Of a stretch of DNA of 21,574 nt, positions 8,007 through 17,500 are shown in pieces. The translations under genes and the position numbers were made by a program. Below the pieces are notes generated by a model that saw nothing but the letters and a program-made list of their open reading frames with translations, had not been told where the DNA came from and did not search any database. Within the stretch, counting starts at the first letter, position 1, and the number at the start of each line of letters is the position of its first letter. This DNA is from CAYZEZ01 sp964477295 (lineage in GTDB: Bacteria > Bacteroidota > Bacteroidia > Bacteroidales > SM23-62): assembly GCA_964477295.1 (NCBI GenBank), contig CAYZEZ010000040.1, positions 1 to 21,574 of the forward strand, written 5' to 3'.

Positions 8007-9932
8007 TTAAAAACTGTAATCTTCCATAATATGAATGACCAATCCTCCATTTGAACCCAGGTCAAACTTCTGAATGTCTCCACTGGCGATGCTTAAACCG
8101 GTAATGGATAAACCGCCGCTTCCATCATCAGCGTAGATCTTTGCGATAAACTTTTTATCCTCGAGAAAATCGAATGTGATCTCAATTTGACGCCTTTCTC
8201 CGGCATTTATGGCTGCAACAAACCATTGGTTCCCTTTTCTCCTGGCAAGACAGCAATACTCGCCCGGATAGCCCTTGATAAAATGGATATCATCCCATGC
8301 CGCATGCAAATTCTGTAATAATACCTTGGCAGGGCAGTTGCGGAATTCTTCAGGTTTGTCTGCCATACATATCCAGCCCGATTCGAAAACGAAGGGGAGG
8401 GCCAGTTCATGGGCGTATGTTGATGATCTCCTTGGCGTTGAAAAACTGGTTGGAGTATAATCCATCGGTCCGCTTACATTTCTGGTAAACGGCAGTGTGC
8501 AGTTGTGCACGGGATTGGGTATGTCCGCATCGCTGGCGAACTTATAATATTCAGCTCCCCTGACGCCTTCGTATGTCATTATATTGGGAAAGGTCCTTCG
8601 CAATCCACGCGGGGTTATGGCTCCATGGAAGCTGACAAGTAATTTATACCTGGCTGCGTGTGCAGTGGCCTCCTCATACCATTGCATGGCCTTCTGTTTA
8701 TCGCTGTTAATATAATCCATTTTGATCCCGGCCACCCCCCATTCTTTGTACGTGCTGAAAATATCATCCCTTTCTTCCGGGGTATCCAGGAACCTCCGTT
8801 CGTCCCATCCATACACTTTAATGCCCTTTGAAGTGGCATATTTAATCACTTCAGGGATATATTCAATGTCCCGCCAGAAATTGGCTGCATACCCACCATT
8901 ATTTCCAATCAAACCGATATCAAATTCCAGGTATTTCCAGTTCATCTCAACCGCTAAGTCAATATAATCCCGAAGGATATCCGGATCGTCATTCGCATTT
9001 GAATTACCCCACCAGGGAAATACGGCCACACCCGGTTCTATCCAGCTTTGGTCCTTTATTTTTGATGGACTGCTCAGTTCTTCCAGAACATTTGATTCCA
9101 CTATGTCACCGATATCATCACTGATGATCAGAACTCTCCATGGAGTCATCATATTTTTCGGGACATGTATTTGGGCTGTTTCAGAATGTACAATGGAATA
9201 CCACGTATCCTCCAATCCATCAGGTATTTCAGTAACCTGGTCAGGAAACCTGATGGCCAGATTTCCATTGCCCTTATGTTCCAGCTGGCAGGCCGCATAA
9301 TTACCTGAAACATACGCATCACTGATAAATATCCATTGGTTTTCAGGTGCCTGAAATAGTCCGGGGATATAATAGGCCGGCATCCCCATCGTATCCAGCA
9401 ACCGTTTTGTATAAAACATTTCATAATCATTCCAGGCACCCTTGAATTGCTGGATCCACGCCAGTGAATTTCCGGGCAGGTTAAATTCACTTACCTCGCG
9501 GTCTGCTATCCCGGCATCCCGATTATGTAACTGGTATCGAAAGGCTATCTCATGGTTGCTTACCCGGAAAACAATATCCAGCCTGTTGCCTGATGAATTG
9601 TTAAATGATATCTTTCTTTCATTTGCAATGTAAGTGTTAAGCCTTCTTTTCCCTGAAACTGCAGTGTATTCATCATAGAACACCTTTTCAGATTGATCCT
9701 TAAAAGCCAGGTTGTCCAAAAAGCTGTAGTCTTTGCTATCTAGTGATATTCCCAGTTTTGATGGTTGGACAACCATACTACCATCCAGATTCACTGCATA
9801 TTGAAGTGATTTGGCGCTATCCAGGGAAACGATAACACTCATATTGCCGTCGGGTGATGTAATTTCCCACTTATCATCTGACTTACAGGATACTGCTGAA
9901 ATTATAAGGAATATCGCGATGAGTCTTGACAT
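8007..9932 (-). CDS. GH97 alpha-glycosidase (retaining type, alpha-galactosidase-like), lipoprotein
   Basis: A 641-residue lipoprotein (lipobox IISAVSC, Cys16) with the three GH97 parts: an N-terminal beta-sandwich (about 22-290, starting WEITSPDGNMSV), a (beta/alpha)8 barrel (about 295-560) and a C-terminal beta domain (about 565-640). GH97 contains inverting members such as SusB and retaining alpha-galactosidases. The motif GIKMDYI places Asp406 at the nucleophile position of the retaining branch, and Glu455 in MTYEGVRGAEY is the matching acid/base. A retaining alpha-galactosidase or related activity is therefore more likely than SusB-type alpha-glucosidase, although beta-L-arabinopyranosidases are also known in the family. 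It follows the barrel-like lipoprotein gene by 47 bp, with an RNA hairpin in the gap. Confidence 0.93.
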   Translation of the reverse strand: MSRLIAIFLIISAVSCKSDDKWEITSPDGNMSVIVSLDSAKSLQYAVNLDGSMVVQPSKLGISLDSKDYSFLDNLAFKDQSEKVFYDEYTAVSGKRRLNTYIANERKISFNNSSGNRLDIVFRVSNHEIAFRYQLHNRDAGIADREVSEFNLPGNSLAWIQQFKGAWNDYEMFYTKRLLDTMGMPAYYIPGLFQAPENQWIFISDAYVSGNYAACQLEHKGNGNLAIRFPDQVTEIPDGLEDTWYSIVHSETAQIHVPKNMMTPWRVLIISDDIGDIVESNVLEELSSPSKIKDQSWIEPGVAVFPWWGNSNANDDPDILRDYIDLAVEMNWKYLEFDIGLIGNNGGYAANFWRDIEYIPEVIKYATSKGIKVYGWDERRFLDTPEERDDIFSTYKEWGVAGIKMDYINSDKQKAMQWYEEATAHAARYKLLVSFHGAITPRGLRRTFPNIMTYEGVRGAEYYKFASDADIPNPVHNCTLPFTRNVSGPMDYTPTSFSTPRRSSTYAHELALPFVFESGWICMADKPEEFRNCPAKVLLQNLHAAWDDIHFIKGYPGEYCCLARRKGNQWFVAAINAGERRQIEITFDFLEDKKFIAKIYADDGSGGLSITGLSIASGDIQKFDLGSNGGLVIHIMEDYSF

Positions 9933-9960
9933 AAATTTAAATAACTTAGATCCATTACCG

Positions 9961-10005
9961 GGACACTAGTGTCATGTCACTAGTATTTCACTGCTATTAG
10001 TGTCC
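9961..10005 (-). repeat. Nested inverted repeats between two operon genes
   Basis: An outer inverted repeat GGACACTA (9961-9968) / TAGTGTCC (9998-10005) encloses and overlaps an inner perfect hairpin ACTAGTG (9965-9971) / CACTAGT (9978-9984) with a 6-base loop. The arms share bases, so the two pairings exclude each other. The inner hairpin covers the stop codon of the upstream gene (9980-9982). No T-run follows on the minus strand, so it is not a standard intrinsic terminator. A role in mRNA processing or stability is possible. Confidence 0.55.
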
Positions 10006-11656
10006 TGGGGGGTATTTCTTCAAAAACCAGGTTATTTTTACCGAACCTCTTTTTTACTGTTTCTGCAGTGGGAAGGATGAGTTTAACATCCGCATCCATT
10101 GAAAATTCCGTTTCCAGGGTAACAGAAACAACTTCATCCCTGAAGTTTTCAATAACTACCAGATCATCTCCAAATAAATACAGGGCAACCATGGCGGGAG
10201 CATCGAATTTGATACCAAATGGTTTCAGCATTTTGTTCCTGATCCCGTTAAGTTCTTCCCGGTTTAATCCCAGTAGGTTCCTGGGATCTGCATTTACGTT
10301 TAATATCTGAAGGTTGTCTTTTTGATCCACATTTTCAAGGTGATCCGCCAGCACGTCTGTTATCAAAACAGGCTTACCTTCGGCAAGAAATGTGCTCAGC
10401 TTCACATTAAATTCAGGGTCTTTCAATAAATGGACAGAAAAGAATGCCGCTTCAGCATCCATATCGATTTTTTCAGCTGGCACCAGCGGGAAGCCAAGCA
10501 TACCTAGAAAATTAAAAATATAGGCATCTGCATCACTGTCGGAGAGGACCCTGGAAGAACCATACATGCCATGTGGGTCACTATTTGCTGGTTTTGTAAC
10601 AATTATCCCCTTGATGGGCTTATTATCAATCAGCATGGCTAGTTTAAATAATCCGGGAAGCTCAACTTTTAAGGCTTCTATATCGGCAATGCCGGTTCCT
10701 TTTCTGTTGCCATAATCATTGGTTTCCCGGTTCAGTCCCCCGTATGAAAAAAGCATCATTTCCCTTGCACCGGCAAGTACTGTCTGGCGTGCTTGTTCCA
10801 GGTAAGTTTTTGGTGTAGTCCCAAGGGCATCAAACCAGCCCCCGCCTGTTTTATCCCCACCTATATCAGTCAGCCAGCGCATAATAAAATATGCTCCATA
10901 TTGGGGATCATTCAATCCCTCCGTATTGTTTTTAAAATCATTGTCCCGCGTTTCGGTACCGACCCATATATAGTCATATAATTCGGTTTCCCCGGTTACT
11001 TCATATCCTCTTTCGTGAAAAATATCATACCACAGGGGATATTTAATAATTATTTTCACATCGGGATTCACTGACCTTGCTGGTTCCAGGATATACTCCC
11101 TGCTGACCATTTTCATCAGGTCACATCGATAATCCGGCAAGTTTTGCTCTCCGGCTGCCTCCAGGCACTCTTCACATTCACAGTCTGTGAACAGGAAATC
11201 ATCGATCATGATAAGGTCAAATATTGAAGCGGTATATTCAAATATCCGTTTCAGTTCCTGGCGTGTAGCCTCATTTGTATAGCACGATACCAGGGGCCAT
11301 CCGGTAGAAGGTTTACCGAAATTAACAGTTGTTACGCATCCTGAGGCTTCAATTCCGGCCTCCTCAAATCTTTTTTTTGCATTGATAAGTACATCACGCT
11401 CTGCCGTATAACCCCTGAATGACTCGATAAAGACGCGTGTTATACCGGCTTCTTTGCACCAGGTAATGGCACTGTCCAATCCGGATTCAGAGGATAATTC
11501 ATCACGCACATCCTGTGCAGTAAAAATGGTGGACACCCTTAAAAGGTCCCTGTTTTTGTTTGCCAGGTCCCATCTGTTCGGGGACTCACACGATGCAGTC
11601 AGAATCAGGAAAGTTGCGAATAGAACACTAAAGTTGTGAAAGGTTATTTTTTTCAT
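9980..11656 (-). CDS. Uncharacterised lipoprotein, probable barrel-type glycosidase-like protein
   Basis: A 558-residue lipoprotein (signal FLILTASC, Cys23) that I do not recognise as a named family. Residues about 35-300 have a TIM-barrel pattern: a strand VFIESF at 75-80, LIMIDDF with Asp152/Asp153 at 148-154, KIIIKYP at 201-207, IWVGTETRD with Glu235 at 230-238, and MLFSYGG at 301-307. Asp153 and Glu235 are candidate catalytic acids. Just after the Asp pair is a cysteine cluster at 159, 161 and 164 (CxCxxC), which may bind a metal. Residues about 345-445 look Rossmann-like, as in the trimerisation domain of GH42-type enzymes, and about 500-558 form a beta-sandwich ending in PPRTLIAVKY. It lies between the sugar porter (35 bp) and GH97 (47 bp) genes, which supports a saccharide role. 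The enzymatic function is inferred. Confidence 0.8.
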   Translation of the reverse strand: MKKITFHNFSVLFATFLILTASCESPNRWDLANKNRDLLRVSTIFTAQDVRDELSSESGLDSAITWCKEAGITRVFIESFRGYTAERDVLINAKKRFEEAGIEASGCVTTVNFGKPSTGWPLVSCYTNEATRQELKRIFEYTASIFDLIMIDDFLFTDCECEECLEAAGEQNLPDYRCDLMKMVSREYILEPARSVNPDVKIIIKYPLWYDIFHERGYEVTGETELYDYIWVGTETRDNDFKNNTEGLNDPQYGAYFIMRWLTDIGGDKTGGGWFDALGTTPKTYLEQARQTVLAGAREMMLFSYGGLNRETNDYGNRKGTGIADIEALKVELPGLFKLAMLIDNKPIKGIIVTKPANSDPHGMYGSSRVLSDSDADAYIFNFLGMLGFPLVPAEKIDMDAEAAFFSVHLLKDPEFNVKLSTFLAEGKPVLITDVLADHLENVDQKDNLQILNVNADPRNLLGLNREELNGIRNKMLKPFGIKFDAPAMVALYLFGDDLVVIENFRDEVVSVTLETEFSMDADVKLILPTAETVKKRFGKNNLVFEEIPPRTLIAVKY

Positions 11657-11691
11657 ATTAGAATGAATTAAAACATAAGTTACAGGATGAA

Positions 11692-13080
11692 TTACTGATT
11701 ATTCGTACTTATATTATTCCAATGCTTCTCAATTTCCTCCAGGGTTTTTCCTTTGGTCTCGGGTACCATTTTTGCTCCAATGTAAATAGTAGGTATACAA
11801 AACAGCGCAAAGATCCAGAAGGTAATAGCTGGTCCCAGGTTTTCAAGTGACAATGGTATGGATTGCCCTATGATGGCAGTTCCAATCCAGCATGCCAGCG
11901 TAGCGATCGACATGGCCCTGCCCCTGATCCGTGTAGGATATATTTCTGATAGTATAACCCACACTACAGGTCCGAGGGAAGCAGCGAAAGAGGCGATAAA
12001 AACTAAAATAAACGATAAAAGCAATATTCCCTCAGCCATTCCCAGGGCAAAGAGCATGCCTATAGCTGTTAATGAGACAAACATACCGCTTGTGCCGGCA
12101 ATGAGCAGCGGTTTTCTGCCCATTTTATCAATCGTCAGGATGGCTATGATTGTAAACAACATATTTATTATACCAATAATAACCTGTCCTCCCAGCGCCT
12201 CGCTTAAACCGAATCCTGCCTGTTCTAAAATTTTTGGGCCATAATAAATAACCGCGTCAATACCGGTAAATTGCTGGAGTACAGCAAGTGACACACCGAG
12301 TAAGAGAGCAATTTTAATACCAGGCATCAGTAACATTTTAACTGATTCTTTTTTTAAGGTCATTGTCTCCTTTATGTCCCTGATTTCTAATGCCGCTGAT
12401 TCTGACCCGATGATCCGATTTAGAATATTCGTGGCCCTGTCAATTTTACCTTTTACTACCAGCCATCTTGGGCTTTTCGGGATGGTAGTTACAAGAATGA
12501 AAAATGTAATTGCAGGGATAGCTTCCATGCCCAGCATGGCTCTCCAAACTTCATCTTTGAAGACCAATTGAAATGTTTCACTGCTGAATATCCCATGGAT
12601 TGATTTATCCAATAACCAGGCATTGATGAAGAAAGAGCAAAGTATGCCGAATGTAATGGAAAACTGATACAGGGCAACCAATCGCCCCCTCAGTGAAGGA
12701 GGTGAAATTTCGGATATGTAAAGAGGCGACAGCATAGAGGCAATCCCAACACCCATTCCCCCAACTATCCTGAATATCACCAATATTGAGAATGAACTTG
12801 AAACGGCACATCCGAGAGCTGAAATTGTGAACAGGGTGGCAGCCATCAGAAGGATTATTTTTCTTCCATATTTATCGCTTAGCCAGCCTGCAGCAGAAAC
12901 GCCACCTATACAGCCAACCAGTGCAGAACTTACATACCAGCCTTCCAGCGCTGCTTCCAATCCGAATTGATTTCGAACAAAAGCCAGAGTACCGGAAATA
13001 ACAGCAGTATCATATCCAAATAGAAATCCTCCGAGGGAGGCTATTACTGCCAGCCAGATAATGTAAATTTTACGATTCAT
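11692..13080 (-). CDS. MFS sugar porter (XylE/GLUT-type)
   Basis: A 462-residue inner-membrane carrier with 12 predicted helices, probably a sugar/H+ symporter. Family marks: GGFLFGYD in helix 1 (17-24), the loop motif GWLSDKYGRK (65-74), SEISPPSLRGR (123-133), PKSPRWL (201-207), QQFTGIDAVIYYGP (269-282) and the C-terminal PETKGKTLEEIE. In XylE the matching QQ-x-x-GIN segment contacts sugar; here the Asn (XylE N294) is Asp275, so specificity may differ. The start codon overlaps the stop of the isomerase gene as ATGA, implying translational coupling and a shared pathway. The substrate is likely the free aldose handled by that isomerase, but it cannot be named from sequence alone. Confidence 0.93.
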   Translation of the reverse strand: MNRKIYIIWLAVIASLGGFLFGYDTAVISGTLAFVRNQFGLEAALEGWYVSSALVGCIGGVSAAGWLSDKYGRKIILLMAATLFTISALGCAVSSSFSILVIFRIVGGMGVGIASMLSPLYISEISPPSLRGRLVALYQFSITFGILCSFFINAWLLDKSIHGIFSSETFQLVFKDEVWRAMLGMEAIPAITFFILVTTIPKSPRWLVVKGKIDRATNILNRIIGSESAALEIRDIKETMTLKKESVKMLLMPGIKIALLLGVSLAVLQQFTGIDAVIYYGPKILEQAGFGLSEALGGQVIIGIINMLFTIIAILTIDKMGRKPLLIAGTSGMFVSLTAIGMLFALGMAEGILLLSFILVFIASFAASLGPVVWVILSEIYPTRIRGRAMSIATLACWIGTAIIGQSIPLSLENLGPAITFWIFALFCIPTIYIGAKMVPETKGKTLEEIEKHWNNISTNNQ

Positions 13081-14540
13081 TCACCGGAAATGATAACTGA
13101 TTCAATATTCAGATAACCGGCAATTTTCTTTATTGTTTCAGCATGATGCCCGATTCCGAGTGCAAAATGATGAGTGGGACCTTCGGCCATCCATCGTTTT
13201 AAAAATGTTTTCACATCGGGCTTGAAGAATCCTCTTGTATTTGTATTTCCGGTAGGAGGGATGGGACCGTGCATGGATTCTCCCTCTGCTATGACAAATT
13301 TGAATTTCCCTTCATAAGTGGATGAAATACTGAGCATCGTAATGGGACCTTCCTTGATCTTGAACTCTACACTGGCCCCGCTTCCCGGCTTTCCGTGATA
13401 CTTTAACAGGCTCCTGAGTACAGGCTTTTCGGCTGCGATGTTGATATGATGCGGTCCGTCATGACCCACCAGTACAAATCCTTCAATAAAATCAATCGGG
13501 TGAAACTCGGCAAAACTACCTCCTATATCCAACCGGTCCATGATCATCATGGCAATACAGGTTTTCAGATCAGATTCACCGCACATTGGGAAGCCTGCAG
13601 ATGTCAACAGGGAGTTTCCAACGATGAGGTTGGTGACAACAGTCCTCAGTTCAGTTCCTTCCAGAGAATCGTAATAATAAGCCAGTCCATCCAGCTTTTT
13701 CTCCTCTACAAACCTGTCCAGCGCCACACTTACCCTGGCAGCCGTGGTCAGATCTTCATCAGTCAGCTTCCTCGTAATGGGATCGGATACCGGATCAGGG
13801 GTGTCAAAGAAATCAAGGATTTTCTCTTTCCGGGATTTTAATTGTTCATCAGTTACTTTCTTATAGTGAACCAAAATATCTTCCGCTTCCGTTTGTACTA
13901 TATGACAGCCGAATGCAGCCGTAAACATTGTAGGATCAGAATGCATGTCGAGCATCGATTCAATGGGATGGCCGAAGTGGCCAATACGTGCAGTTTTTAA
14001 ATCATGCAGGACCATTGCTATCTGGCAGTACTTCTCGATTTCAGCATCGGCCTCCTGATCATCCTCCAGGGTACCTATGATTATATCAGGTACAGCTTTA
14101 CCCATTCTTACAGCAACACCTGCAAATTCAGGAACAGAACAGATATCGTCGTTAGACAATTGCATGTATGTGGATGCTTTGGAATAGTCAAGAGCCTTTA
14201 AAGGCTGCAACGAGACCATTACAATGGGCACATCCATATTCCTGACAATCACCCCAAATGTACTCGAAGTGGCATAGGTGACCATATCACAGAAGATAAG
14301 GTCAAGGTTTGCAGCTTGTAATTTGGGAACCAGGGCATAAGCGCTTTCTGCATCATCAACCAGGCCAAAATCAATTACTCTTACATTGGATTTTTTAAGC
14401 TTATCAACAAATATTTTCTGTTTCCGGTGCATTTCATCCAGCAATCCATCAAACTGATCCCAATATTTCCAGTAGCCAACACCAAAAATACCCACATTTG
14501 CCTGAAGTGGTTTTATTCGTGGTATCCTGGTTTCGTTCAT
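13077..14540 (-). CDS. L-arabinose isomerase-family aldose/ketose isomerase
   Basis: A 487-residue cytoplasmic enzyme related to L-arabinose/L-fucose isomerases, which convert an aldose to a ketose using a divalent metal, usually Mn2+. The N-terminal half is a Rossmann-like pair (VGIFGVGYW at 16-24, LIFCDMVTYA at 81-90). Residues matching the E. coli AraA set E306, E333, H350 and H450 are Glu322 in CGESD, Glu345 in SFAEFHP, His360 in GHDGPHH and His458 in THHFALG, with similar spacing. The overall sequence is clearly divergent from classical AraA, so the sugar could be L-arabinose, L-fucose, L-rhamnose or another. It starts 7 bp after the CotH gene and overlaps the sugar porter gene by 4 bp. 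I leave the symbol empty because the substrate is uncertain. Confidence 0.88.
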   Translation of the reverse strand: MNETRIPRIKPLQANVGIFGVGYWKYWDQFDGLLDEMHRKQKIFVDKLKKSNVRVIDFGLVDDAESAYALVPKLQAANLDLIFCDMVTYATSSTFGVIVRNMDVPIVMVSLQPLKALDYSKASTYMQLSNDDICSVPEFAGVAVRMGKAVPDIIIGTLEDDQEADAEIEKYCQIAMVLHDLKTARIGHFGHPIESMLDMHSDPTMFTAAFGCHIVQTEAEDILVHYKKVTDEQLKSRKEKILDFFDTPDPVSDPITRKLTDEDLTTAARVSVALDRFVEEKKLDGLAYYYDSLEGTELRTVVTNLIVGNSLLTSAGFPMCGESDLKTCIAMMIMDRLDIGGSFAEFHPIDFIEGFVLVGHDGPHHINIAAEKPVLRSLLKYHGKPGSGASVEFKIKEGPITMLSISSTYEGKFKFVIAEGESMHGPIPPTGNTNTRGFFKPDVKTFLKRWMAEGPTHHFALGIGHHAETIKKIAGYLNIESVIISGE

Positions 14541-14547
14541 GATATAA

Positions 14548-17500
14548 TTATTTATTATATAGTATTTTAGCTGTTATTACCTCATTTTCAAATTTAATTA
14601 TGGCAAAATAAAGTCCGCTTGAGTAGGGTGACAGGTCAAATTCAATATCAATCCCATTACTAACAGTATGGCTTTCCTGAAGAATCGTATTACCCAATAT
14701 ATCATGTATTGATATTGTGACATTTCCACTGGTTGCAGCCTCAATTGTGAGGTTAACCTGGCTGTTTGTCGGGTTTGGATATACTTTAACAAGATTACCG
14801 GACAGGTGATTTTGTGTGATTTCGGTTGAATGGTTCAGTTCGCCGGGAGAATAAACAATAAATGATTGCCAGAAATTATCTCCATCCGGATACCTTCCGT
14901 AGGACCTGTTTTCAATTTGCACCGAGTAACTTAATGAATCAATAAAATCCGATCCGTCAAAGGATATTCCTATCTGCTCCCCGGCGGCGTTCAACTTAAA
15001 GCCTAAATGCAGTGGTCCCTGACCGGGATTATTATCGGCCCAGAGCACCTGGGATTCACCAGCAGGAATGGTTGTAAGATCAGGATGATCAGCCGGGATC
15101 TGCCACGCGGTGGCGTTATTCAGATCATCTGTTAAATAATAACCGGCAAGATCAATGTCTGAACTGCTGGCATTGTAGATCTCAATCCAGTCATCGAATT
15201 CCCCGAATTCATCGGCAAAAGCTGTTACATTGTCAGCCATAAATTCATTTATAAACAGCATTTGAGGCAAGTCCCTGAAAGAAGCTATGATTCTATAGTC
15301 TCCGTCCATATCAAGCTTTATTTCGGACTCTTCGATGACAATCGTTTTTCCTGATACAGGCCCATCAGCTGTTAGAGCAAGATCGAAACTGATATCTGAG
15401 CTTGTGCCTGAATACTGGTGAATTTCGACTGCCAGCACATTTTTACCAGTTACAATTTGCTCTGCTGAAATTTCTCTATGGAGGTATATATTTTCAGATG
15501 CTGCAGGAACGGAAAGGGCGGCAGTGGTATGATAATCTACCTCACCCTGATCCATATTCGACCTGATAATTTCGTGACCATTCAGGTAAATTACTATTCC
15601 GTCGTCTCGCATAAAATCAAAGGTCAGATTGTTGTAAGATGAATTTTCTTCAATCAGAAATTCCTTCCTGAAATAGGTGGTTTTATATTTATTATTGCCA
15701 TCCGGGCCATAACTCAAAACTGTGTTTTCATCCCCGTCTCCGTAACCGAGTTGGGCTGGTCCGGATTCCCATCCGGAATCATCAAATGCTACATCCGTCC
15801 ATGCAGTACCCTGATCAGAACCGTCATCCAGGTATTTCCATGTAGCCCCCTTATTTATTAAAGTCTCACTTTCCGGAGTTGTGCTTGTCACAGTCCAGTT
15901 TTCAAATTCATATCCATAATTTTCTATTGCCTTAATGGAGACCGGAATATTCTTGAAGTACTTTCCATTGAAAACAGTGTCACGTACCGGGATATTATCT
16001 AATGTGACAAAACCTCCATTATTACCTGATCTGGTTACACTAAGATCAACTGTTTCACCTAGCCCGAATTCGTCAATCAAATGCTGCCGCATGTAGTCGG
16101 GGCGCTTAACGGCAAACTCTCTCATAACATCGATATTATCGTCCCATTCTTCCGGACTTTCAAAAACATATCCCAGTTCTAACGCATAGGCGCCTCCCCA
16201 TCTCTCAATGTGACGAGGGATCTCAGCTTCAATACGGACCTTAAAACTATCGATCATATTCAGTATCCTTTGAGGCTCAAAAGTAGTATTCAGATGATCG
16301 CTGAACCTTTGAATAAATTCAGATTTAAATTCCGGATTCTTCAGCAACATCCTGAACAACAGGGTAGACCAGGGTGGGTTATTCCAGGTATCACCCTTGG
16401 GATCGGTGGATAGCTCCAGCATATTGTAATCGTAAGTGCCCAAATGAAAACGCTCGGTATCGAGACCAAAGCCAAAATCCATATCGTACACCATCCATCT
16501 CCAGATGCCGTCGGGAGTCCTTGTGCGCCAGTACTTAATATTGTTTGAAGGCCAGTCTGACTTGGCTGAATATAAATGTAATATATTGTAGTCTATGTAC
16601 TCATCCATATCCATTTTGCTTTTAGCATATTCGTAATTTTCAGTCAGTGCCATATCATGGGTTGATACAAATTCCAGCAGATGTTTGTAGGCAATATTGT
16701 CTCCTTCAATGGCTTTGGAGTCCCTCTCAAGAATATCTACATTCTCCGGGTCGACTCCGTGGTTAGAAGCGAGGTAATCTTCATTCATCTTCTCACGAAT
16801 ATTGTGAATGCCCCAATATTCTCCATTTATAAATACAACCGAAGGACGATATGCCTGGTAATCAAGATCCATATATCCAACAGTAAGGTACTGGGTAAGT
16901 GCATCCCGGAACATCGTCTTGATCCAGTCATGGGCAGAACTTCTCAGGATGAATGATTTATATGCCTGTATAGGCTTATCGGGAAAAAGCTGGTAATTTA
17001 TCTCGGATGTTCCGTACTCACCCCTTGCAAAGATGGCTAGTGAGCGTTGTGGTATTCTCTTCCTGCTTCCGCTGCCGAATATTTTTAATCCTGCATTCAC
17101 ACTGAACGCCTGCGTCCCATCCGTTTCATACAATTCAATCCCTATTGGTTTCTCCCAATCCTGGCAGCAATAATTTCCAGTTAGATTCAGACCACCACAG
17201 TCACAATCTCCATTCCCTTCCACATAAATCCCGGTGTCATCATCCCAGAGATCATCCGGGGCGGCTGAAATGGAAATGACTGGTAAGGTAAAAGTCCCTT
17301 CATCAATAAAATAGGTATTGGTAACGGTTTTGCTTGGCAAATATCCCGGATTATATCCCTTTATTCTGATGATTGTAGTTGAGTTGATGTCTATCGGACC
17401 GGAATAGATAGCCGAGTTCATGGAAGGTTCTGAACCATCAAGTGTATACCTCATAAATGAACCAGGCAATATTGAGGAGATGGTGATAGACTGGGGCCCC

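Noticed and set aside
11858..12244. Plus-strand frame of 128 codons
   Set aside because: It is antisense to the MFS sugar porter; Pro/Ile-rich composition reflects the opposite strand's hydrophobic helices.
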